From assembly GCA_031972835.1 (NCBI GenBank), contig DALYDX010000027.1, positions 1 through 5,855 of the forward strand: 5,855 nucleotides of DNA, given 5' to 3'. The number at the start of each line of letters is the position of its first letter. Position 1 is the first letter of the stretch. The notes under the pieces are model-generated. The model was not told the DNA's origin. It did not search any database and worked only from the letters and a program-made list of their open reading frames with translations. The translations under genes and the position numbers were made by a program. Of this stretch, positions 1-4,970 are shown in pieces. Origin of the DNA: CAZLWF01 sp031972835 (GTDB lineage: Bacteria; Patescibacteriota; Minisyncoccia; Phycocordibacterales; UBA9973).

Positions 1-1119
1 GATTTACAAAAAAGACTCGGTATTGTAGGCAAGGCCCCACGGTATATGTGCGCATTCAAATATCCGGCCGAGAAAGCTACGACCAAAGTATTGGGTATCA
101 CAGTCCAGGTCGGACGAACTGGTGTTCTAACCCCGCTCGCTCATTTTGAGCCGACACTTGTCTCAGGTTCTACTGTTTCCAAAGCAACCCTTCACAATAT
201 GGATCAGATCGAAAGACTTGGTTTGAAAATTGGCGATACTGTCGTGATCCAAAAAGCGGGAGATGTGATTCCTGAAGTTGTAGAAGTATTGAAAAATCTT
301 CGGAGCGGCTCTGAAAAATCTTTCAAGATGCCAGCAAAGTGTCCCGTCTGCAATATCTCAATTGAAAAGAAAGAAGGTCAGGGAGGTAAGTCCGTTGCGT
401 ATTATTGTATAAACAAAAGATGTCCTGCAAAAGAGACTCGCGGACTTGTGCACTTCGTGAATGCATTTGAGATATATACTATCGGCCCAAAGATTATTGA
501 AAGACTCCAAGACGAAGGTCTTATCACTGATGCAGCAGATTTGTTTACACTAACAGAAGCTGACCTCTCAGGACTTGAAAGATTTGGTGAAAAAAGCGCG
601 AGCAATATTATCGGCAATATCGACGAGCGTAAGACCCCGACACTTGATCGGTTCATTGTGTCACTTGGAATAATACATGTAGGCGAAGAAACAGCCCGAG
701 ACCTTGCTGGGCACTTTGGAGTATTAAAGAAATTTTTGAATGCAAAGCAGTCTGACTTAGACCAGATAGAGAACATCGGCCCTGCAGTTACAGAAAGTAT
801 ACTTTCATATTTATCTGATGCGTATCATCAGAAGTTTATTCAGAAGCTTTTAGACAATGGTGTAAAGCCACGAGAATTCAAAAAAGCTGTTGGTAAATTT
901 ACAGGAAAAACTTTTGTGCTTACCGGTACACTCCCGACACTTTCCCGTGAAGAAGCCAAGAAAATGATTCTAGATAGAGGTGGCAAAGTCGCTGGCTCTG
1001 TATCAAAAGCAACAGATTTCGTAGTCGCAGGGGAGAGTGCGGGGTCAAAACTTGCAGGAGCACAGAAGCTTGGAATTGGTGTAATAGACGAGGATGAATT
1101 TCTAAAAATGGCAAAATAA
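1..1119 (+). CDS. ligA: NAD-dependent DNA ligase LigA, C-terminal part (5' end outside window)
   Basis: LigA seals nicks in duplex DNA during replication and repair, using NAD+ to adenylate an active-site lysine. The frame is open from base 1, and the first in-window ATG (46) is internal, so roughly the first 300 residues of a usual ~670 are missing, including the adenylated lysine. Visible in order: the end of the nucleotidyltransferase domain with the conserved lysine of FKYPAE (58-60); the QVGRTG stretch opening the OB-fold (106-123); a Cys4 zinc finger with Cys codons at 340, 349, 406 and 421; helix-hairpin-helix repeats (GLERFGEKSA at 571, IENIGPAVTE at 766); and a C-terminal BRCT domain (about 892-1116) containing GKTFVLTGTL and AGSVSKATDFVVAG. 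It ends in TAA (1117-1119), and the stop's last base lies in a terminator stem. The segment just after the zinc finger is two residues shorter than the E. coli sequence I remember. Identification is secure. Confidence 0.97.
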   Translation, partial: DLQKRLGIVGKAPRYMCAFKYPAEKATTKVLGITVQVGRTGVLTPLAHFEPTLVSGSTVSKATLHNMDQIERLGLKIGDTVVIQKAGDVIPEVVEVLKNLRSGSEKSFKMPAKCPVCNISIEKKEGQGGKSVAYYCINKRCPAKETRGLVHFVNAFEIYTIGPKIIERLQDEGLITDAADLFTLTEADLSGLERFGEKSASNIIGNIDERKTPTLDRFIVSLGIIHVGEETARDLAGHFGVLKKFLNAKQSDLDQIENIGPAVTESILSYLSDAYHQKFIQKLLDNGVKPREFKKAVGKFTGKTFVLTGTLPTLSREEAKKMILDRGGKVAGSVSKATDFVVAGESAGSKLAGAQKLGIGVIDEDEFLKMAK

Positions 1120-1143
1120 AATCACAGGGGATACCTGTGATTT
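1119..1143. terminator. Bidirectional terminator hairpin between ligA and the convergent gene
   Basis: A perfect 10-bp inverted repeat: left arm aaatcacagg (1119-1128), five-base loop (1129-1133), right arm cctgtgattt (1134-1143). On the plus strand a T-rich stretch follows (ttta, tttt, ttttt with interruptions up to about 1159). On the minus strand the stem is followed by tattttgccattttt. It lies between two convergent genes and touches the ligA stop codon, so it most likely ends both transcripts. Neither T-run is uninterrupted, so efficiency is uncertain. Confidence 0.7.
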
Positions 1144-1149
1144 ATGATT

Positions 1150-1524
1150 TTACTTTTTCTCTGGGTACATTTCGAGATAGAAAATTGCCATGCCTTTTTT
1201 AAGGTCGGTAACTACTCCGATAAAATCATTATCAAGATGCGGTTGTGATTCTCTGATGGGTGATATAGAAGCCCATTTTCCCCAAACAAGAAATGCATCG
1301 CTATAGTATCCAATTTCTTTTTCCACATCTCCCATACCTTCAATTTTTATGCAGTAGTACTTTATATCGTCGCTATCTTTTCCAGCACTCAGTTTCAATG
1401 TTGTTTTTCTTAAAATTGAGTTTACTATATCTAACTCGCCATATGGAGAGTTATTGAAATTTGTAGTTTGATTGGGAACTGTCGGTATAGTATAGCCGAG
1501 AAAATTCCTGTCTTTTATTTTCAT
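1150..1524 (-). CDS. Uncharacterised 124-residue protein
   Basis: I do not recognise this protein. The frame is open back to a TTG at 1584, but the ATG at 1524 is the better start: a plausible promoter lies just upstream of it, overlapping the longer reading frame, and the extra 20 codons are AT-rich and low in complexity. From the ATG the product is a soluble, Lys/Asp/Asn-rich protein beginning MKIKDRNFLGYTIP, with no signal peptide or membrane segment and alternating short hydrophobic stretches (KYYCIKIEGM, DAFLVWGKWA, IGVVTDLKKG, MAIFYLEMYP) that suggest a small beta-rich fold. Only a weak gaag lies about 12 bases before the ATG. It stands alone on the minus strand between ligA and gatC, with its own promoter and a shared terminator. 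It looks more AT-rich than its neighbours, consistent with an accessory gene. It is probably real, given its length and clean punctuation, but its function is unknown. Confidence 0.7.
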   Translation of the reverse strand: MKIKDRNFLGYTIPTVPNQTTNFNNSPYGELDIVNSILRKTTLKLSAGKDSDDIKYYCIKIEGMGDVEKEIGYYSDAFLVWGKWASISPIRESQPHLDNDFIGVVTDLKKGMAIFYLEMYPEKK

Positions 1525-1540
1525 ATTATATTTTTTCTTC

Positions 1541-1568
1541 AATTTATCATAAAAAAACCATTTGTCAA
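1541..1568 (-). promoter_or_regulatory. Putative promoter of the 124-residue gene
   Basis: On the minus strand a consensus -35 hexamer TTGACA (bases 1568-1563) is followed after 16 bp by TAAATT (1546-1541), which matches four of six positions of the -10 consensus. The predicted start would be near 1534, giving a leader of about ten bases before the ATG at 1524. The perfect -35 is the main support; the -10 is weak. Confidence 0.4.
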
Positions 1569-1591
1569 ATGAAATAATAATCAAAATACGC

Positions 1592-1597
1592 TATAAT
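1592..1597 (+). promoter_or_regulatory. Consensus -10 box of the gatCA operon, predicting a leaderless mRNA
   Basis: A perfect TATAAT is followed by six bases (ctaagg) and then the gatC ATG at 1604. Since transcription normally begins six to seven bases after the -10 hexamer, the mRNA should start at or one base before the ATG. The aagg touching the ATG is too close to act as a normal Shine-Dalgarno. No good -35 is seen at 16-18 bp; a TTGTCA at 1562-1567 is 24 bp away, which is too far. This box also argues that the reading frame upstream of 1604 is not translated. Confidence 0.65.
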
Positions 1598-1603
1598 CTA
1601 AGG

Positions 1604-1882
1604 ATGCAAAAGGCAGATATAGACAAATTGGCCGCATTGGCGCGCCTAGATATGAGTGATTCCGAGAAGGAGAGTCTGCTCGGAGACTTCGGTTCCATAC
1701 TCGAATACATCGACCAGATTAGTTCTGTGAGTATTTCAAGTGCTGTAACTAGCCAAAATACAACTCTAAACGTAGTCCGTGAGGACATGGTTGTTTCTTC
1801 AGGTGACGATACACTCGGATTGATTTCAGAAAATCTACCTGAAAGCGCGGATGGTTTTCTAAAAGTAAAACAAATTTTATAG
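1604..1882 (+). CDS. gatC: Asp-tRNA(Asn)/Glu-tRNA(Gln) amidotransferase subunit C
   Basis: GatC is the small subunit that wraps around and stabilises GatA and GatB in the cytoplasmic GatCAB complex, which converts mischarged Glu-tRNA(Gln) and/or Asp-tRNA(Asn) to Gln-tRNA(Gln) and Asn-tRNA(Asn). The 92-residue product is close to the usual family length of about 95. Its N-terminal helix, IDKLAALARLDMSDSEKE, fits the family pattern of a hydrophobic helix with LARL followed by an acidic 'seeE' turn. The middle LREDVV-like segment appears as VVREDMVV, and the C-terminus (ESADGFLKVKQIL) matches the typical 'dgyFkVPkvl' tail. The open frame runs back to TTG 1562, but ATG 1604 is chosen because the family begins here and a TATAAT box lies inside the upstream frame. 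Ten bases separate its TAG from gatA, so the two genes are cotranscribed. Confidence 0.95.
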   Translation: MQKADIDKLAALARLDMSDSEKESLLGDFGSILEYIDQISSVSISSAVTSQNTTLNVVREDMVVSSGDDTLGLISENLPESADGFLKVKQIL

Positions 1883-1892
1883 AAAATATAGG

Positions 1893-3326
1893 ATGAAAAT
1901 AGATTTAAATACTCTCACAATAGAATCTGCACACAACGCCATGAAAGCGGGCGAGTATAATGCGCGCGACCTGACGAATGCTTACTTGGAACAGGTTGAG
2001 AAAAAAAATAAAGATTTAAATATTTTTATTGAAGTTTTTTCTGATGCACTCGAACAAGCTGATCGAGCAGACAAAATGTTTAAAGATGGTTCTGCAACAC
2101 TACTCACTGGTATTCCAATCGCACTCAAAGACAATATGCTCACAGAAGGCAAGACCGTAACTTGTGGTTCACACATCCTCGATGGTTATGTCGCAACCTA
2201 TGATAGTACTATTGTAAAAATTCTAAAAGAAAACGGCGCAGTGATGCTGGGTCGCACAAACATGGACGAATTTGCCATGGGATCTTCGACAGAGACTTCA
2301 TATTACGGTGTTACAAAGAATCCATATGATACATCTCGTGTGCCTGGAGGTTCATCTGGAGGTTCATCGGCGGCAGTTGCTGCCAATATGGCTCTCGCAG
2401 CACTCGGTTCAGATACTGGAGGTTCGATTCGTCAGCCAGCAGCATTTTGTGGAGTGGTGGGTATCAAGCCGACATATAGTACGATTTCACGATACGGCGT
2501 TATCACACTCGCGAGCTCATTCGATCAAGTAGGTCCTTTTACTCGCAATACTCGCGATGCGGAAATACTAGTTGACGCACTAGGTGTACCAGACAAAATG
2601 GAAGCGACATCAGTGGCAAAAGAGGATCGTAAAGTTGTGTTTGCAAATTCAAAAAAGATTGGTGTACCAAAAAAGTTTTTGACTGGACTCTCATCTGAAG
2701 TAGAAAAAAATATGACAGAGTCTATCAAGCATATGGAATCGCTCGGTTATGAAATAGTAGACGTAGGTCTACCGCTTATGCAGTATTCGCTTGCGGTGTA
2801 CTATATCCTCCAGCCAGCGGAAGCATCTTCGAACTTGGCGCGTTTCGATGGAATACGATATGGGCTTCGAGAAGATGGAAAAAATCTAGAAGAAGTATAT
2901 TCCAAGTCTCGCGGGATTGGTTTTGGCAAAGAGACTCGTCGCAGAATACTACTCGGAACATATGTGTTGTCGCATGGCTACTACGATGCGTATTACAACA
3001 AAGCCCTCGCACTTCAAAAAGAAATTACAAATGAATTAAAAGATATTTTCAAAACTGTAGACTTTATCATGATGCCGACCACTCCAACTCCAGCATTTAA
3101 AATAGGGGAGAAGTCTGATCCAGTTTCAATGTATCTTTCTGATATTTTTACAGTACCAGCGAATATTTCTGGGATGCCTGCAATATCGATTCCATCTGGT
3201 ATTACTGAAAACAATTTGCCACTCGGAATGCAATTCATGGGACCACACCACAGTGAACACGAACTTTTCGAAGTCGGGAAAAAGTTTGAAGACAAGGTCC
3301 TCTTCAATCGACCTGTGTTAGAATAG
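1893..3326 (+). CDS. gatA: Asp-tRNA(Asn)/Glu-tRNA(Gln) amidotransferase subunit A (amidase)
   Basis: GatA is the glutaminase of GatCAB: it hydrolyses glutamine and passes the ammonia through a tunnel to GatB, which amidates the mischarged tRNA. The 477-residue length is normal for the family (about 480-490). The amidase-signature Ser-cisSer-Lys triad is complete: Lys79 in IALKDNM, cis-Ser154 in PGGSSGGSSA, and nucleophile Ser178 in GSDTGGSIRQPA, the same numbers I recall for Staphylococcus aureus GatA. The surrounding RTNMDEFAMGSS, GVVGIKPTYS and FDQVGPFTRN and the C-terminal GMPAISIPSG and GMQFMGPHHSE are family hallmarks. The ATG follows the gatC stop by ten bases. The agg touching it is too close to be a normal ribosome binding site, so translation probably depends on coupling to gatC. 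No gatB follows; it must lie elsewhere in the genome. The end of this gene contains the -10 element of the next one. Confidence 0.98.
   Translation: MKIDLNTLTIESAHNAMKAGEYNARDLTNAYLEQVEKKNKDLNIFIEVFSDALEQADRADKMFKDGSATLLTGIPIALKDNMLTEGKTVTCGSHILDGYVATYDSTIVKILKENGAVMLGRTNMDEFAMGSSTETSYYGVTKNPYDTSRVPGGSSGGSSAAVAANMALAALGSDTGGSIRQPAAFCGVVGIKPTYSTISRYGVITLASSFDQVGPFTRNTRDAEILVDALGVPDKMEATSVAKEDRKVVFANSKKIGVPKKFLTGLSSEVEKNMTESIKHMESLGYEIVDVGLPLMQYSLAVYYILQPAEASSNLARFDGIRYGLREDGKNLEEVYSKSRGIGFGKETRRRILLGTYVLSHGYYDAYYNKALALQKEITNELKDIFKTVDFIMMPTTPTPAFKIGEKSDPVSMYLSDIFTVPANISGMPAISIPSGITENNLPLGMQFMGPHHSEHELFEVGKKFEDKVLFNRPVLE
3316..3324 (+). promoter_or_regulatory. Extended -10 promoter inside the gatA 3' end, predicting a leaderless mRNA
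   Basis: The element reads TG-t-TAGAAT: an extended -10 TG at 3316-3317 and hexamer at 3319-3324 matching five of six consensus positions. The hexamer's last base is the first base of the gatA stop codon. Exactly six bases (agtcat) then precede the ATG at 3331, the same spacing as at gatC. No Shine-Dalgarno is present, so the predicted transcript begins at or next to the ATG. No convincing -35 was found, which is tolerable for an extended -10 promoter. Confidence 0.55.
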
Positions 3327-3330
3327 TCAT

Positions 3331-4032
3331 ATGGCAGGAGCTCCAAAACCAAAACCAAAAGCATCGTCGGGTGGCGGCGGTATCAGTGCGATTCCATGGG
3401 TCATGGTATCTGTACTTGGAATACTGGCGCTTGTAGTTTTCTTGGGTCAGGGTGTAAAAGTGAATGAAGGCGGAGCTTTTCCTACATATCTAAACGTAGA
3501 GTTTCTTTTTTATAGGATTGTTGAATTACTTCAAGCTATCTGGAATGCGATAGTAAGTGGAGGAATTTTCAAAGTCTTGTCTATCATCTTGGGTATCATA
3601 GGAGTGCTCATGGCAGTACTGATTGCATACACCCATATTCGTATAAAAGAAATCGAAGAAGCGAAACACAAAGAGCTCGAGAAAGAGGGAATTATCGCAG
3701 AGCCTGTAATTGAAAAGAAAAATGAACGCTGGGAATCTATCGAGCGACACATGGATACTGAAAACGAAAATGATTGGCGTCAGGCGATACTTGAGGCAGA
3801 TATCATACTAGACGAGATGGTGGCGCGTATGGGATACAAAGGGGACAATTTGGGTGAGAGATTGAAGAATATAGAAGCGAGCGATTTCAAAACTTTGCAA
3901 AACGCGTGGGAAGCGCACAAGGTTCGCAATCGCATCGCACACGATGGTTCAGAATACACACTCTCTCGACACGAAGCAAAACGCACTATCGAATTATACA
4001 AATCTGTTTTCCACGAGTTTGAATATATATAA
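3331..4032 (+). CDS. Two-helix membrane protein with C-terminal HEPN-like RNRIAH domain
   Basis: A 233-residue protein of unknown function. Residues 1-18 form a Pro/Lys/Gly/Ser-rich tail (MAGAPKPKPKASSGGGG). Membrane segments lie at about 21-40 (IPWVMVSVLGILALVVFLG) and 79-101 (IFKVLSIILGIIGVLMAVLI), with an amphipathic stretch between them. A charged helix (about 102-136, KEIEEAKHKELEKEG) leads to a soluble C-terminal domain (about 134-233) that is helical and contains WRQAILEADIILDEMV, GERLKN and AWEAHKVRNRIAHDG. Arg199-Asn200-x3-His204 (bases 3925-3942) fits the R-polar-x3-H motif of HEPN domains, which in characterised members forms an RNA-cleaving site in dimers. I infer a membrane-anchored helical domain with this motif facing the cytoplasm; ribonuclease activity is not shown by sequence. 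I believe similar proteins are common in Parcubacteria, but cannot check. It starts five bases after gatA, so read-through from gatCA is also possible. A terminator follows directly. Confidence 0.8.
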   Translation: MAGAPKPKPKASSGGGGISAIPWVMVSVLGILALVVFLGQGVKVNEGGAFPTYLNVEFLFYRIVELLQAIWNAIVSGGIFKVLSIILGIIGVLMAVLIAYTHIRIKEIEEAKHKELEKEGIIAEPVIEKKNERWESIERHMDTENENDWRQAILEADIILDEMVARMGYKGDNLGERLKNIEASDFKTLQNAWEAHKVRNRIAHDGSEYTLSRHEAKRTIELYKSVFHEFEYI

Positions 4033-4033
4033 A

Positions 4034-4064
4034 AATTAAATCCCTCACAGTGTGAGGGATTTTT
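4034..4064. repeat. 31-base direct repeat, copy 1 (with terminator palindrome)
   Basis: This copy is identical over 31 bases to 4929-4959, in the same orientation and 895 bases away. Its core is a 25-base palindrome with arms aaatccctcaca (4038-4049) and tgtgagggattt (4051-4062) around a central g. The match ends at both sides within AT-rich sequence (mismatch at 4033 and 4065). The repeats bracket the HTH gene and its promoter box. Confidence 0.85.
4038..4064. terminator. Bidirectional terminator between convergent membrane and HTH genes
   Basis: A GC-rich 10-11 bp stem with a 3-5 base loop lies between two convergent stop codons (4032 and 4068). On the plus strand it ends in five Ts (4060-4064), a typical intrinsic terminator for the membrane-protein gene. 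On the minus strand the stem is followed by atttaattttt, which is adequate for the HTH gene. Confidence 0.85.
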
Positions 4065-4067
4065 AAA

Positions 4068-4880
4068 TTATTCGGGATTTGCGAGAGCAATAAGCTCGTC
4101 ACGATTCTTTTCAAAGAAATCATCCATCACTTTAGCATATACTTGATCTGCTTCATCTATCGCAGACTTGATTTTTTGTCCGATTTTCACGATTGCTTCC
4201 GGGTGGTCGAATGCCCAATCGTAAAAATTTTGCATATTTTTGAATATATCAAATATAGCTTCACTGTCTTTTGGTTTAGGAAAAAACAACTCTTCAACTT
4301 TATCGTTTATATCCACTATCCTATGAAAATTTCTCCCGAGCATTAGCTCTAGGATTTCGTAGGAGAGTCCAGGTCTTTCATAGGAAACCGGAGTGTAAGT
4401 GTATTTCACTTCATCTTCAAGCATGTATTCTTTCAGGTTTTTACACCCAATATCTAGGGTAGAAGCAAAAATACCTTTTTCTTTTCCTTTATCAATATCC
4501 AGATTGATTATGCCTAAAAAATGTTCGTGTGCTTTGCGTATACGTGGTGCATATTCAATTGCACGATTCCTACTTTTCTTCACAACTTCTGATAGTTTCA
4601 CTAAATCACCGCTCTCTATAGTACCAATATCAACTCCAGGAAGACTGCTGTTTTGCATATGTTCATTTTTATAGAATATATTGGGGAAGCCCTCTATATT
4701 TCTCAGAGCTTGTTTCGAAGGAAAAGTTCTGTCAGTAAACCAATTGTTGAGTTCTCTTTTTTTGATATTACTCTCAATGAGGAGGTGTGCTAAATATTGT
4801 ATAGTCCACTCTTTTTCCTCAGCTATGAGATTCAAGAGGTTCTGTAAAGATTGTGCGAAAAGACTTTTTTGTTTTTTCAT
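4068..4880 (-). CDS. Helix-turn-helix protein of unknown function
   Basis: A 270-residue protein from the ATG at 4880; an alternative GTG at 4907 would add nine residues (MVKRSQIVF) and sits five bases after a TATGAT box, so it is a serious rival if the mRNA is leaderless. Residues about 6-62 resemble an Xre-type helix-turn-helix: FAQSLQNLLNLI, then TIQYLAHLLI, a turn (ESN), and IKKRELNNWF followed by TDRTFPSKQALRNI, which mirrors the 'vs.W..G...P....l..i' end of such domains. This suggests DNA binding. The rest (about 63-270) is charged and largely helical, with no catalytic motif I recognise, no signal peptide and no membrane segment; the last 60 residues look like long amphipathic helices (KIGQKIKSAIDEADQVY). 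The gene stands alone between two copies of a 31-base repeat and looks AT-richer than the gene to its right, suggesting a separately acquired cassette. Targets and role are unknown. Confidence 0.78.
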   Translation of the reverse strand: MKKQKSLFAQSLQNLLNLIAEEKEWTIQYLAHLLIESNIKKRELNNWFTDRTFPSKQALRNIEGFPNIFYKNEHMQNSSLPGVDIGTIESGDLVKLSEVVKKSRNRAIEYAPRIRKAHEHFLGIINLDIDKGKEKGIFASTLDIGCKNLKEYMLEDEVKYTYTPVSYERPGLSYEILELMLGRNFHRIVDINDKVEELFFPKPKDSEAIFDIFKNMQNFYDWAFDHPEAIVKIGQKIKSAIDEADQVYAKVMDDFFEKNRDELIALANPE

Positions 4881-4912
4881 AAATACAATTTGGCTTCTTT
4901 TTACCACATAAA

Positions 4913-4918
4913 ATCATA
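4913..4918 (-). promoter_or_regulatory. Putative -10 box of the HTH gene
   Basis: On the minus strand TATGAT (five of six consensus) is followed by tttat and then GTG at 4907, so transcription would begin about at that GTG, or 26-27 bases before the ATG at 4880. There is no -35 at the normal distance and no TG extension. The box lies inside the repeat-bounded unit, so the gene would carry its own promoter. Confidence 0.35.
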
Positions 4919-4928
4919 AAAGGCAAAT

Positions 4929-4959
4929 AATTAAATCCCTCACAGTGTGAGGGATTTTT
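4929..4959. repeat. 31-base direct repeat, copy 2 (with terminator palindrome)
   Basis: Identical to 4034-4064 and in the same orientation; the mismatches that end the match are at 4928 and 4960. The palindrome arms are at 4933-4944 and 4946-4957 around the g at 4945. Together with copy 1 it brackets an 895-base unit holding the HTH gene. Confidence 0.85.
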
Positions 4960-4960
4960 T
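4933..4960. terminator. Terminator hairpin downstream of the serpin-like gene
   Basis: The same hairpin as copy 1. It lies 11 bases past the stop of the minus-strand serpin-like gene and can end that transcript, although its minus-strand tail is only atttaattattt. The better tail (six Ts, 4955-4960) is on the plus strand, where no gene in the window runs into it. This polarity is the same as in copy 1 and is unexpected for a terminator that evolved in place here. Confidence 0.65.
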
Positions 4961-4970
4961 ATTATATTTT

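Noticed and set aside
46..48. ATG at 46 as the start of the ligase gene
   Set aside because: The frame is open from base 1 and the codons before it (LGIVGKAPRY) match conserved LigA sequence, so this Met is internal and the gene is cut by the window edge.
402..776. Minus-strand open frame of 124 codons inside ligA
   Set aside because: It lies fully antisense to strongly conserved ligA domains, has a low-complexity Ser-rich product and no supporting signals.
1525..1530. Minus-strand TATAAT directly touching the ATG at 1524 as that gene's -10 box
   Set aside because: Transcription from it would begin inside the coding sequence, after the start codon.
1525..1584. TTG at 1584 as start of the minus-strand 124-residue gene
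   Set aside because: It would place the predicted -35 and -10 elements inside the coding sequence and adds a low-complexity Lys/Phe/Tyr-rich leader; the ATG at 1524 is simpler.
1562..1603. TTG at 1562 as gatC start, adding 14 residues
   Set aside because: The added residues do not fit the GatC N-terminus, and a perfect TATAAT box lies inside this stretch.
2272..2532. Plus-strand frame of 86 codons within gatA, and several antisense frames over gatA
   Set aside because: They overlap the amidase signature region in other frames; products look like shadow translations (His/Leu/Arg-rich) and lack independent support.
4143..4911. Plus-strand frames of 67, 91 and 76 codons opposite the HTH gene
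   Set aside because: They are antisense to a coherent 270-residue protein, and their Phe/Ser/Cys-rich products are typical of reading a coding region backwards.
4034..4959. The two palindromic repeats as a CRISPR remnant or an insertion sequence with terminal inverted repeats
   Set aside because: There are only two copies 895 bases apart, in direct orientation, and the gene between them shows no transposase or integrase motif.
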